Notes: generated by a model from the letters alone, not told the origin. A stretch of 64,000 nucleotides of DNA from Pelobates cultripes (GCA_933207985.1 OW240921.1:102548599-102612598), one strand, 5' to 3'. Numbered from the stretch's first letter, positions 44,051 through 57,107 are shown. Made by a program: numbers and translations.

Positions 44051-44755
44051 TAAGACGGAATTCTAAAACTTACATTGCATGAAAAAGTTAATCCCCATGC
44101 TCACATGACAGGGAAGAATAGTTTACATTGTCATTAATCAGTTAAGGAGGGTGGGAAATACTTGCACTAGGGCACCTTATGCATTAGTTCTGCCACTACC
44201 AGGAACTATGTAAAAACATTACAATAATATCAATGTATTTATGTGAAAACATTACAATAATATCAATGTACTTTTTCGTGTGAAATATTATTTTGTAAAA
44301 TGATCCTCTGATTCACTGATTATTGGTGCCATCTGGTGGAAGACTTAGTGAAGCAGTGAAGCAGTGAAGCAGTCAGACCTAATCTTTTCTTGTTAAACAT
44401 GATCCTATTCATTTTAAAATGTTCTCATGAATTACCCTTGCTAATGTACCAGTAATCTCTTCTTCGCACGGAATAAATAGAGTCTTTTCCCAGAACACCT
44501 GTTGGTCAGGTAACTCTTATGCTTCCCCACAGGATTCCACTAACACACACACAGAAATACTTCCTCACTTTCAGCAATGCTAGATAACTGGTTATACAAC
44601 AGTGTTTCATAGTTCTTCATTTCTTTGAAAAATATTTCCTTGAAGGAAAAAAAAATCTTTACAGGACGTGTTCACATCCCTTCACTACCAAAAGATTTGC
44701 ATAACAACAACCAACCACAGAACCCAAGTATTTGGGGTGTCCTGGAAAATAATAT
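44051..44755. other. Intergenic DNA with small tandem duplications
   Basis: Contains three AGTGAAGC 8-mers at about 44,350-44,375 and a 32-bp direct duplication around 44,213-44,271 (ACATTACAATAATATCAATG). No gene seen. Confidence 0.55.
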
Positions 44756-44759
44756 TTAA

Positions 44760-45610
44760 CCCCTTAAGGACTGAGCCAAACATACACAAAACCTGGCATT
44801 TGCGCTATATGTCTGTCCAACTGTAATTCACCTCTTTCATATTAAATGCACCCACACTTATTATATATCATTTTATTCAGGGGAAACATGGCTTTCATTT
44901 AACATCAAATATTTAGCTATGAAACATAATTTAATATGAATAAAATATAAAAAAAGAATAAGATTTTTAAAGATTTTTTTAGATCTACGTGACATTTTAA
45001 CTGTGAATGTCATAATACTGTTTGCTTTTACTGCAATAAAATACACATATTTGTATTCAGTGATGTCTCACGTGTAAAACAGTATTCCCTATGTACAGGT
45101 TATATGTTGTTTTGGGAAGGTACAGGGTCAAATCTAGCTTGTTACATTTTTCAGTTTTTTCACATTGAAATTCGCCAGATTGGTTACGTTGCCTTTGAGA
45201 CCATATGGTAGCCCAGGAATGAGAATTACCCCCATGCAGGCCTACCATTTGCAATAGTAGACAACCCAAAGAATTGCAAATGGGGTATGTCCAGTCTTTT
45301 TTTTTGTAGCCACTTGGTCACAAACAGGGAATGGTGTTATAGTATATCCAAAAATATTAAATCGTAGCCTTTGTCTGCAGGTTGGAGAACATTTAGCATG
45401 ACCTTGTGGTACACCCTTATATTAGATAAAATGGCGGTTCCTTGTCCATTCTCTCACCATGTTGAAATGTGCATAGCAGTGGCAGCAAAATCATGTCAGA
45501 TCCCACAAAGGAGGGAACCAATAAAGAACTTCACCAAAAGATATTGGCACAAAATCCCTTCTTTCTGCAAAAGAGTTAATTGACCTGTACATTATACATG
45601 CTTTTTTAAA
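44760..45610. mobile_element. TTAA-flanked element, left end of a longer family member
   Basis: TTAA (44,756-44,759) is followed by CCCCTTAAGGACTGAGCCAA, the same terminus as the 72-bp MITEs but leading into hundreds of bp of AT-rich sequence. The right end is not found; it may have been disrupted near the solo LTR at 45,629. The end coordinate is a guess. Confidence 0.4.
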
Positions 45611-45628
45611 GATTTTTTTTATATATAG

Positions 45629-46815
45629 TGTGACGAGACCAATCTCGCCACATTGCATTGGAGAAGCCTGGTTGCTCGCCTGTTGCCTTTGGACTATGGC
45701 CCCATGTTAAAAGCCTTCTGTTCCCCTGCAGAAAAGGCTTATTCGCGCCTTTCTGCCCGGGGGTCGGTAGATTCAATCTACCGAACTAACGCACGAATGA
45801 CTGGACCACCTGGGAGCTGGAGTGTGTCGGCAATTTACCTCCCAGAAGCTGCGGTTAACCGCAGCTTAATTGACAAATGCTGGGTAGCCTTTGTTCGTTT
45901 GCCGAACACGTGGCGGCCATTTTAAAGTCCCGAACGGCCAGCGGTGTTCAGCGCCAACACTATGGAACTGGAAACGGACACTTATTTGCGCGAACACCGC
46001 TGAGCCGTCAGCCTCCTTGCTTCTGCATTCGGTCATTTAACCGGATGCCTGTTCATTCGGTAGTTTAAACCGTATGAACAGCATTACCCCAGATAGCCAT
46101 CCCGTGGAGTCTATTCATATGGAGAACAGACTTTGTGAACACTTTAACTCCACGGCGATTGGACTGTGTGCATAGGATCTGAGCGCTATTCGGTACTTTT
46201 GTGCGCTCAGATCTAAGCTATCTGGGGATAGGTAGAATGTATATGTTTTGTGCAACAGTTGTAACTTTATACATTTTTATGTCTTTTACTGCCATGTGGT
46301 TAATGGAGTTTTGCCTCTGTGCTGGGAGATAATTGGATTACTTCCCAATTATCTCCAGGACAGAGGGAGGGAAGTTAGGATGCATTGTGGGGAGGTTTTA
46401 CCTCTGTGTGTCTGTCATTGGTTCATGTCTGTCCTTTGTCACAGTCTCCCATTTGGTCCCCTAGGGGAGTGTCCACCAGGTGGGAGACCTGCATAAATAC
46501 TGGGCAGGTAGCCCTCATTAAACAGACCACTGCTTGACCCTCAACATGGAGCTGTCTCGTTCTTGGGGGGATTTACTGTATGCTGATAGAGACTGATTGC
46601 TAGGAGTGTAAGCCGCTTGGGTGCTTTTCCTATTCGTCTGCTAGCAGCTATTCGTGAGTTTGGAGTGCTATTTTGTATGCAGTTCGGGAGTTTGGAGCAT
46701 TCCCTTATATGCGGTTCGGGAGTTTGGTGTTCTGCAGTAGCTGTGCCTGTATCTCTGGAAGGGGAAGATCTACTAAACGGCTGTTAACCCCTTTTATGCT
46801 GAGGGTGCCGTTGCA
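45629..46815 (+). mobile_element. Solo LTR, family 1 copy B
   Basis: Starts TGTGACGAGACC and ends GTGCCGTTGCA, flanked by TATAG on both sides (45,624-45,628 and 46,816-46,820). It is 1187 bp and co-linear with 20,389-21,561 but clearly diverged from it, so this family inserted at least twice here. It keeps the CCCCAGATAGCC ... AGCTATCTGGGG palindrome, the GGGAGATAATTGG hairpin and the GCATAAATACTGGGCAGGTA promoter region. Confidence 0.88.
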
Positions 46816-46820
46816 TATAG

Positions 46821-48755
46821 TATTTAGTATTAGTATTTAGTATTTAGTTTTTTCTTAATATTCCTTACTTTGGCAATAACCCTGTAGTTTAAATGAGCTT
46901 TCTAAAATTGGTAATGACAGGGATATACCTATCTGGATCGAGTGGAAAAAATTGGAAATGAATGTAGGATTGGATGGAAGGTGAATCAATTTAAATAATT
47001 TAGCTATTGCTCATATACATCTCAGCTGGTATAGCTAAGCCCCCATTAGGCTTAAAACTATATTAAAGAAAGTAGTGATACTTTATCCTAAACATTCCAG
47101 GAAATAAATTATGAGACAGTGGTTATAGTATAATCATACAACTGAATGGAAAAATATACAGAAGAAGTGCTGACCCCAATAGAGAAGGGGGACACTATTA
47201 TCTAAGCAGTGAACTGATCTAATTTAAAAAAGTGACACGGTAGTCTTAGAATAAATCACCAAGACCTGCTACTCTATATACCACTATAAAGTATAAGTAA
47301 TAATAATAGTTAGCATTAAATTAAAGTCCATATTTTAACAGTCTGTAGTACTGAGCGTGGTAATCAGCTATCAGGATGACAGACTCCTGTTACCATATAG
47401 CAGGAGCTTAAATAATCCAAGGCTGGTGCATTATAGCCTATATTTAACACTGGGAAAATAGGTATAAATTCTTCTTTCAAAATTTACAATACTCGACCAT
47501 GCAGTGGACTCTTATGTTGAATGATGATTTGAGGTCTATACAGGGCAACAAAAAGGAAACATAGTGTTCTCTGTAGATACTTTATTGATGTAGATATAAC
47601 CGTTGAAAACACTTACAGAATCCCCAAAATCAAAGGCATATTGTATGGATGCAGGGCTTCTGGCACATGTTGCACATGTTGTAGAAATAAAGTCCCTTTG
47701 ATAATTACACTCCTAAAAAAGAAGTTAATACATGAACATAAATATATACACTCATTAAACACATACACACTCTGATACACACAAATGCACACACAAACAC
47801 AGACAAGCACACACAGTGACAGATACAGTCACACAATAACAATGTGTGTGGTTGCTTGTATTGGTACCTGTGTCCAGTGCATATCTGACATTGTCTAGGG
47901 TCTATCTGCCTGGGAGTGTGTATATGGTAATGAGTATCCTTGTGCAACTATAAATGTATATCTGTGTGTATGTGTATCCATGACTGTGCCTTCAAAGTAT
48001 ATCTTGGTCTGCGGCTGTCTGTATACCTCTATGAGCTTATGTATGGAGGGAACTGTAGTGTCAAGTGTGTATGGAGGGACTGTTTGTGGTTTTGCCGTGT
48101 GCATTATGTGCATGGTGGGGCTGCATTGCATATGTAAGGGGTGATTGTGTGAGTATGAGGGTTACTGTCTGTGGGGTGGTGCCTGAGTGTTTATGAGGGT
48201 GACTGTGGCAGGGTGGTTGTGACAGAGTGAGTATGTCAGGGTGAGTGCAACAGACTGAGTGTGACAGGGTGACTATGGCAATGTGAATGAGGGAGTTTAA
48301 GCAAACATGGCATAGGCATAAGGCTATCCTAGATATTAGATAAGGCAGGGACTAATGAAAGTATTTAGAAAATCGGACAGACTAGATGGGCTGATTCTGC
48401 CATCACATTCTATGTTTCTTTGTTTCTATGAGTGCTTGTCTCACCCAAAGAGCAGCATGCACACTATGCCGTGAAATGAATGAATGAATACCAAATACCC
48501 AAGGCTGTTTTCATTTAAGCTCAGTATTAAAATGCATTGCAGCAAGGAATCTTAACTCACAGTGTAATATAAAATCATACTTTATTGTATAAATCCATTG
48601 TAAAATCCATCATGTAATAAAAATTAGGGAATATAGGATGGAAAAGAAAAAAGGGGGATAACAGACAAAAACCTGATATATTTGTGTTGGATTTCATGTT
48701 TTTTGTTTTGTTTTTTGCTATTTTAATTTTTACTTATTTTTATTGTTTCTAGCTT
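46821..48755. other. Intergenic DNA with CA-rich and GTGT-rich patches
   Basis: A CA-rich array lies at about 47,740-47,840 and GGGTGAGTGTGACAG-like units at about 48,180-48,290. An interspersed-repeat tail GACAGACTAGATGGGCTGAT ... ATTCTATGTTTCT lies at 48,375-48,425. No gene. Confidence 0.55.
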
Positions 48756-49039
48756 GATTATGTTACATGTGAAAATGAACATATTATGTATTGGTTAGCC
48801 AACAACAGTGGTTCCCATCCATTTTTCACTTGAGTACACCTTGGCAGGCTATTTCCATAAATTGTACCCCTCATATTAGCAAAATGTTTGTAATTAATAT
48901 AGTTGCAAACATATACATTTTTCCACATCCCATCTCCCCTTTTACACTGCCCTACACTCCCCCAGGCTCTCCCTGCATCTTCTCTGTCCCAGGCTCTCCC
49001 TGTTCCTCCTCTGCCCCAGGCTCCGCCTGCTACTCCTCT

Positions 49040-50487
49040 ACCCCAGACACACAAACTGTTACACATGCAGATACACAGACACACACACTGAAACACATAC
49101 AGGTACAAAGACACACAGATACACACCCTGACACACAAATACATACCCTTTAACAAAGATACATACACTGACACAAAGATACATACACTGACACATATGC
49201 ATACATATGCAGATACAGTGAAACACAGATACATACACTGACACACATGCAGATACACAAACACATAAATGTAGACACTGACACACAGATACACACAATG
49301 ACACACAGATACCCACACTGACACAGACACACAGATACAGACACTGACACACAGATACACTGACACACATGCAGATACAGACACTGACACACAGATACAG
49401 ACACTGAGACACAAATGCATACCCTGCCACACAGATGCATACCCTTTCACCAAGATACATACAATGACACATATGCAAATACCCAAACACACAGATACAG
49501 ACACTGACACACACAGATACACATAATGACACACAGATACCCACACTGACACATAGACACACAGATACAGACACTGACACACATATACACTGACACACAT
49601 GCAGATACAGACACTGACACACAGATACAGACACTGAGACACAAATACATACCCTGACACACAGCTACATACCCTTTCACAAAGATACATACACTGACAC
49701 ATATGCATACATATGCAGATACAGTGAAACACAGATACATACACTGACAGACATGCAGATACACAAACACATAGATGTAGACACTGACACACACAGATAC
49801 ACACAATGACACACTTATACCCACACTGACACATAGACACACAGATACAGACACTGACACACAGATACACTGACACACATGCAGATACAGACACTGACAC
49901 ACAGATACAGACACTGATACACAAATACATACCCTGACACACAGATACATACCATTTCACAAAGATACATACACTGACATATATGCACACATATGCAGAT
50001 ACAGTGAAACACAGATACATACACTGACACACATGCAGATACACAAACACACAGATACAGACACTGACACACAGAGATACACACAATGATGCACAGATAA
50101 CCACACTGACACTGACATATCGATACACTGACACATATGCAGATGCAGACATAGAGATACACACAATGACACGCAGATACATATAAGGAAAACATGCAGA
50201 TACATACCCTGACACACAGATGCAGACAGACACATTGACACACAGATACACATCTTGGCACACAGATACACAGACATACGGATACACATAACACACATGC
50301 AGATACACAGAGTGACACACCCTGACTCACAAATACATATACTGAGACACATGCAGATATACAGTCTGTGTGTCTGTGTATGTACATATGTGTCAGTGTG
50401 TGTATCTCTGTGCATCTGTGAATGTGTGTCAGATACACAGAGATACACACACTAATACATATGTAAATACACCAACACACATATACA
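49040..50487. repeat. Long CA-rich array with higher-order repeat structure
   Basis: The basic unit is about 22 bp, ACACACTGACACACAGATAC with variants. A longer motif (AAGATACATACACTGACACA then TATGCATACATATGCAGATA) recurs near 49,174, 49,448, 49,679 and 49,959, a higher-order period of about 230-280 bp. The 520-codon minus-strand ORF at 48,758-50,320 is an artefact of the array; it reads as Cys/Val/Ser repeats. Confidence 0.9.
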
Positions 50488-50596
50488 CAGTGGTGTATCC
50501 TGGTTTTGTGCTGCCCTAGGCAGGACAAAACTCAGGCGCCCCCCTCCCCCCGCGCCACCCCCACCCAACCTTTCCCCCCGCCCCACCTTCTAAATA

Positions 50597-50799
50597 CACA
50601 CACACACACAGTCAAGACACAAACACACACACACAGTCAGACACACACACACAGTCAGACACATACACAGACACAAACACAGTCAGACACAAACACACAC
50701 ACACACACAGTCAGACACACACACTCACAAACACACAAACACAGTCAGACACAAACACACACAGTCAGACACAAACACACACACAGTCAGACAGACACA

Positions 50800-50833
<34 letters not shown>

Positions 50834-50916
50834 GACACAACACACACACACAGTCAGACACACACACACACACACACACAGTCAGACACATACACAGACA
50901 CAAACACACACACAGT

Positions 50917-50947
<31 letters not shown>

Positions 50948-51045
50948 AAACACAGTCAGACACAAACACACACACACACTCACAAACACAGTCAGACACA
51001 AACACACACAAACACACACACTCACAAACACAGTCAGACACACAC
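50597..51045. repeat. CA-rich array internal to the hAT-type element
   Basis: ACACACACAGTCAGACACAA-type units; denser (CA)n than the host array into which the element inserted. Confidence 0.85.
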
Positions 51046-51149
51046 ACACATTAACCTTTTTTTAATTTAAATCCCCCCCCCAACCTCCTTACCTTTGGGA
51101 GTGCTGGGGGGGGGAGGTCTCTCTCTCCCTGGTGGTCCAGTGGCTGTCG

Positions 51150-51375
51150 GTCGGGCTGGGCGGCGCTGGCAGGCGGGCGGCTGGCGAGGGAGCTCTTCCT
51201 CTGAGCTGACTGCTCAGCTCCCTCGTGTGCCGGCTGCAGAGTGAGGCTGGGAGCCGGAAGATGACGTCATCTTCCGGCTCCCAGCCTCACTTTGCGGCGC
51301 GCGAGGGAGCTGAGCAGAGAGCTCATAGGAAGAGCTCCCTCGCCAGCCGCCCGCCTGCCAGCGCCGCCCGCCCGG
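51150..51375. repeat. GC-rich palindrome
   Basis: The core arms GTGAGGCTGGGAGCCGGAAG and its complement meet at ATGACGTCAT. Outer arms GGCGGCGCTGGCAGGCGG and GAGGGAGCTCTTCCT also pair with the right side. A long hairpin is expected in single strands. Confidence 0.85.
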
Positions 51376-51623
51376 GATGTCAGTTAGCCGCGAGGCTAAC
51401 TAGGCATTTGCCCTGGGCATTTGGGGGGCGGCGTTTTTTGTCGCCCCCTGAAAAATGCCGCCCAAGGCAAATGCCTTGTTTGCCTCGCGGCTAATACGCC
51501 CCTGCATATACATATACTGACACACATGCAGATTCACAAACACATACATACATACCCTGAAACAGGGCTTGACAAATTTGATTTCAATCTAGCAGCCATG
51601 TAAAATTGACAAAAATACAATTC

Positions 51624-52010
51624 TTAAAGGGACACTATAGTCACCAGCATCATTATAGCTTAATGTAGTTGCTCTGGTGTCTATAGATAGTCCTTGCAGG
51701 CTTTTCAATGTAATCTCTGCCTTTTCAGTGAAAATTTAGTGTTTACATTGCTGCCTAGTAACACCTCTAGTGGCAGTCACTCAATGTGCAGCACCTACAT
51801 TAAGCATCTCCACGCTCTGCATGGAGGCACTTAATGTTCCCCATAGAGATGCATTGATTTATTACATTACTATGAGGAGATAGTGATTGGTAATTGATCA
51901 TCTCAGCTATGGAAGTAGGCCAGCTGCGGCGAGACTGGCAAGGCATTGGAAAAAAGGTGAGAAAGAACAACATTTTCATTCGATCAGAGGCGCTGGTGAC
52001 ATTTATTGAC
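51624..52010 (+). mobile_element. TTAA-flanked GGGACACTATAG-family element, right end missing
   Basis: TTAA (51,624-51,627) is followed by AGGGACACTATAGTCACCAG. The internal CACCTCTAGTGGCAGTCACT and TCTGCATGGAGGCACTTAAT blocks are shared with other copies. The right terminus is not found before the CA patch at 52,012. Confidence 0.6.
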
Positions 52011-52374
52011 AGACACACACACATACATACATACACTCATATGAAACAAGGGGGGGTTGGTTGCACTCACCTTAACATGCATAAATGGGGGTGCTGCTGG
52101 GGGCCAGAGTATACAATACACAAGATCCAGTGCACTCACATATCCACTAAACAGCAACTTCAATGTTGAAAGATTTTGTATTTTAAAAACACCTAATCTA
52201 GGCAAAAATAATTGGGGTTTAGTTACATTATATGATCATACATTGCATAAGCCTGCCACCCCATCTTTGGCAGGTCCTACACTAACAGCCTAATATCTGC
52301 TCTTATGAGATTAACCCACTTACTTGGGGAAACAATTCCCCCTGGGGCTCTCTGCAGTACAAGGCTAAATAGGG

Positions 52375-52815
52375 CACTGACACACAGCTTCATTGACACA
52401 CATGCAGATACACATACACACACTGACATACAGATACACACACACACACACACACACACACTGACACACAGACACATACAGTGCATACAGACACATACAG
52501 TGACACACAGACACATACAGTGGCACACAGACACATACAGTGGCACAAAGACACAAACAGTCGCACACAGACATACAGATACACAGACATACAGATGCAC
52601 ACACTGACACACATGCAAATACACATACACACACACACATGCAGATATATGGACATACAGATATATTGACACACAGACACACTGACACAGATGCAGATAC
52701 ACAGACATGCAGTTACACACACTGACACACATGCATTTACGCTGACACACTGGCACACATGCAGATACACAGATACATACACACAAACACTACATGCAGA
52801 TACGCTAAAACACAT
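52375..52815. repeat. CA-rich tandem array
   Basis: ACACACTGACACACAGACAC-type units including (CA)n at about 52,438-52,460. Cys/Val-rich ORFs on the minus strand are artefacts. Confidence 0.88.
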
Positions 52816-53689
52816 ACTGGTCTGTTTCCTACCTTTTGGCTGGCTGTGTCTGGAGGGAGTTAGGGGCCTGCTGATCTCCCTGTCTGTTCTGTCTCCTCCT
52901 CTCCCTTTCTCCCGCGTGGCTTGCTCAATGTGTGAGCTGGGAAGAAGTAGTTACAAGCTGTTACTTCCTTCCAGCTCTGACTACAGTAAAACAGGGGCCC
53001 AGTCACGCTATTGAAGCGCTGCAGTGCGTGACCCGGCCCCTGGAGGCACATATGTATCGGTTGGTCCTAAGAGCATGTGCCACCCGATAGACTCAGCCTG
53101 TGATTCCCAACATGTGCACACCACCCGCCATTACCAAACCTTTTTTGAATACCCCCATGGCACTGAATTGCAAACCCCTGGCTTACCATGTTATTCAAAA
53201 TGCCATAAAGAATTGTGGGTAGTGCCACTTTTGATTATTTTTTTCAGAACATTTAGGGAAGACTGTGATCTCTAAGCGGGGTACGTACGCAGATTACAGA
53301 GCCAGCCACTGTGCTTTCTTCCACTCAACAAAGAGCACTCCGAGATCTAGGGACCGACCGGCCAGCAGCGTGCATCACCCAGAGTGAGGTCTGGGACGCA
53401 CGCCAACCTCACGAGCAGCCGGCAGAGAGTGATTCATTTCACAGCAACAAAGTATCTACATCCATCCTGATCGGTCCCTGTGGCAAAATCGGAATTACAA
53501 ATACAGATGTGCTGGTAATAATCTTGCAAACCGTCCCTGACTGATATTTTGATATTTTTATATATATTTTCATTCTTTATATATTTTAATGCTTTGGCAC
53601 AGTCACTTTTTCCAATAAATTTCGTATTATTTTTAATTTTATTGGATTTTATTGGATTTCATAGATTTTATTATATTATGGAATACAGT
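52816..53689. other. Intergenic DNA, GC-richer then AT-rich
   Basis: No gene recognised. ORFs of 63-107 codons here have no signature. Confidence 0.5.
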
Positions 53690-54010
53690 AATTTATACTG
53701 TATCTCTACCCTATAAAGCTTATATCTTCACATCTTTGTAATACAAAGTATATCATTTGGCATATACTCCACTTATTTCTGTGTTTACATATTTAAAGGC
53801 GTATACGCCATATATTTTTTGTGTTATTATACACTAATGTTACACTAATTTTATTACAATATAGGAAGCAGTTCCTTATACTGCTTCCCTATACACAAAG
53901 TGGTTTTAATTTCTCTTTTTTACAAAGTATAGTATTTGATGTGTACCAAATTTACTCTGTTTTTAGCAGATTTAAAGGTATACACATCACACATACAAGT
54001 GTTGCTTTTG
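53690..54010. repeat. Two diverged direct repeats of about 125 bp
   Basis: TATACTG...CCCTATA, then TACAAAGTATA, a TTTACTCTG-like block and ATTTAAAGGTATACACATCA occur in the same order in 53,690-53,815 and 53,876-54,000. Confidence 0.5.
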
Positions 54011-56623
54011 CTTTTTGATTCTTGAATTATATGCCCACAGTAGTGAATTTCAACCAAAGCCTTTTTAGTGAACCAGCTCCTGTATCCACCACACTGGACT
54101 TACGGTGTTAACTCTATTACTTTACATTTTCAGACAGATTTTTGGTGAAATTTCTGCCTATATCCAGTTTTGAGCATTTCATTTTAAGTCAGACTCCCTC
54201 ATCCCTGTGTGTTGCACTAGCATACCAGACTAACCTAAATATTTATTATGTCTGGACCTTGGCTCTAGGTATGATCTATGTTTACCTGTCTTCATGCACT
54301 GTTTCAACTCAATGCTGATGTCTCTTTAGCCATGATGACTGGTAAGACAGGTAATACGTCTTGTCCAATTCATTTTTACTGGTGTAACAGCTTAATGTCA
54401 AAATCAAGTTTGGGTGATTTTCAGTTTGCTTTGATAAGGAATCCATAATTATTGCATTTGTCTTGCTGTATTTTTGAAGTCTGGGTTTGCATGAACAAAC
54501 ATATATTTCAAATGAGCTGCTTCTACAAATGTAATAATTATCAAGATATGAAAGCAGTATTAGAAGTGACATATCTTTTGTAGCATTAAAGGGACTCTAT
54601 GTCCAAAAAACATATATTGTTTAATGTATATCATTAATAATTGCACTAAAAGACAAATCTACAGTCCAAGCATTTTATAGACATGGATGATATTATGTAT
54701 AAAAACATCAATGTTTTATCAGGCTCACCCAATTGTATGAATTGATATTCCACAAGCTGTGTAGCAAGTGGTTACACACTATTCCATTACATTAGATGCA
54801 TTTGTTTAACACCCACCAGCCTCAGCTAAAATCCCACTTAGCATTATTGGATTTGTAGCTCTCCATGGGCAGGCAACACCTTATACTCAGTTAGATGCAA
54901 AAGTACAAATACTCATATTAGAAGGGGTCCAGCTTGATGTGATATGCACAATTAATCTCATATCCACTATGACATTTTAAGGGATATATTGAATAAAGAC
55001 TAGCAAATTAGCAATAACACTATGTGCAAAAGAGAGTGAGAGAAAAAATATTCAGAAGGATGCAGTTACCTGAACTTTAATGTCTTTAATGTCTTCAACA
55101 GGTCAGAACCTTATTCATTATCTGCTTCTTCTGTCCTCCATTCTCTCCCCAGACCCCACAATACCGTCAGAGTAAAAATCAATGCCCTGACACAAGTCTA
55201 CAGAGTACTAACTCAGCGCTTCCCTAAATCTTTATGAAAACTAGTCTCACCACTCCGCTGTTCCCAGGATTTTTCCTTTCTTGCTCTTTAACCAATTCCT
55301 ACCAAAGTTGGTCACTGGACTGATCTCTGATCAAGCAGATATATATAGGTCCTTGGAGAAGAGAGAGTGAAACGTTTTGTCCCAAGCATACTGCAAATGC
55401 ATGTAGCCCTTTTCCCAAACCTTTGGTCTGGTTAGAGACGTTCCAATATTTTTAACCAATTATCCCATACACCATTTGTTTGAGCCTTTACATTGGCTGG
55501 AGTTAAATAACCTCTTTCCATTTTTAGTGGATAACTGAGTTGAGCTTTAATTGCATGCAAGTATGGTATGATTTGACTTTTCCGGTTTCTTGCTAATATA
55601 ATTTTCACTGCTTTAAGAACATGTGAAAGTAATTTTAAGTATTTTTTTTTTGTTTTGAGGGAGGTTAAGATGCAAAAGCACTAGTTCTGTGCCCTATTTT
55701 CTATTATAAAAAAGGGCAGATTTCAATAAACAGTTATAAATGCAAATAAATTACTAAGTCTCTTATCTGCTTTCCATCGTATTTCTCCTCACCACATATA
55801 TCTCTGTACAATCTAATCCTTCTCTTTTATGCAACCGCTTTACTGTCTGTGTCTATTACTAAACTGCATGGGGCGGAGTGGGGGGCTGGCAAGAGGGGCT
55901 GTTGCCCACTTGGCCACATTCATAGAAGAGCTAGCAATGGAATGTGGAATTTAGACTCATTTAGCCTATGACTAACAAAATAAAAGGAAGTGCATTTGTA
56001 TATCTATTGGCACAGCACTGCAGGAGTGAGGCAGCAAGCTGGGTAGGGCAGTGCCATTCGTTGTCCTGCTCTGTAAAGGTTTGTGCATGGGCTGTTGTCC
56101 TGCAATCATAGTGGCTTGGACTTGTCCATTGAGATTTTTCCTAAGAGCCTGCAGGTTGATAAACTATAAGATGTTTACAAATGATTGATTTATAGAACAA
56201 TGTGACACAATGGACTAAAAATAAATAGTATCTGTGAATGCTTAGTCATGCTGCACACGTTAAATGTACGGATATTGCAGTTATATATGGTTACACCTAT
56301 ACAATCATATATTGTATATTTTACATGAGTATGACCACCACAACAAGATCTGTAAGTTTCAAAGATATACATGTGCACTTGGAAAAAAGGGAATTGGGGG
56401 CACACCCAAACATGTCTTTTTCAGTAGTGGAGAAGTTGTTAAAACAAATATATAAATATAACCACTGCTGAGAAATGCATATTCCTGGTGTGTTTACCAA
56501 TTTCCTTTTTTATTTGTATACTTGGAATCCAGACAAGATTCATTTTGGGTTGAGCACCACCCCTCCCTTCTAGATGAACACATTGAAGCACACATTTGAG
56601 GAAAGTCTCTGGAAGCTGTTTGA
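54011..56623. other. Intergenic AT-rich DNA, no gene
   Basis: A TTAAAGGGACTCTATGTCC start-like motif lies at about 54,588, but no matching right end. Short ORFs only. Confidence 0.5.
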
Positions 56624-57107
56624 AGGGAAACTAAAGAGCCAGGAAAACAGGAAAACAAACTTGTTATCCTGGCACTAAAGCTTCCCCCCCAAAAGTGGTT
56701 AAACCCCTATTGTCACTTATCTGGGTCCGGCGGTGTCCTGCGACATTAGGATTTCCCCATAGGAAAGCATTATTCAATGCTTTCCCATGGGGATTCGGGT
56801 GATGATGGAAGTACTCATGCATAGCGTGAGGACATCCAGCATTAGTTAGACAACCAAAAGTCACCTAACAGCCTGTAAGTCCCTCTAGTGGCTGTCTGGT
56901 AGACAGCCATAAATTATTGCAGTTTATTAAAAACTGCAATAATTAGTTTGCAGGGTTAAGGGACGTGGTACAGTGCACCCAGACCACTTCAATTAGTTTA
57001 ACCCTTTAAGGACCAAACTTCTGGAATAAAAGGGAATCATGACATGTCACACATGTCATGTGTCCTTAAGGGGTTAAGTGGCCTGGATGCTTATAGTGTC
57101 ACTTTAA
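56624..57107 (-). mobile_element. GGGACACTATAG-family element carrying a nested MITE
   Basis: The right border reads GCTTATAGTGTCACTTTAA. The left border AGGGAAACTAAAGAGCCAGG is a degenerate inverted partner. The CTCTAGTGGCTGTCTGGTAG block is shared with 12,776 and 18,940. The palindromic core is split by the 72-bp MITE at 57,002. Confidence 0.6.
57002..57073. mobile_element. 72-bp TTAA-flanked MITE, copy 2 (nested)
   Basis: CCCTTTAAGGACCAAACTTC ... GTGTCCTTAAGGGG with TTAA at 56,998-57,001 and 57,074-57,077. Removing it and one TTAA restores the host sequence ATTAGTTTAAGTGGCC. The reverse complement resembles copy 1 closely through TGATTCCCTTTTATTCCAGA. Confidence 0.85.

Larger units (their letters stand above)
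50488..51504. mobile_element. 1.02-kb hAT-type non-autonomous element inserted in the CA array
   Basis: Starts CAGTGGTGTATCCTGGTTTT and ends GCTAATACGCCCCTG, with an exact 8-bp duplication CATATACA at 50,480-50,487 and 51,505-51,512. Its ends match the 143-bp element at 11,837. Inside it carries its own CA-rich array (about 50,597-51,045) and a GC-rich palindrome of about 220 bp (51,150-51,375) centred on ATGACGTCAT. There is no transposase ORF. Confidence 0.9.

Noticed and set aside
48758..50320. 520-codon minus-strand ORF
   Set aside because: It lies almost entirely in the CA-rich array and reads as Cys/Val/Ser/Ile repeats. Related ORFs occur in several frames and at other arrays. It is a stop-free artefact of the repeat unit.
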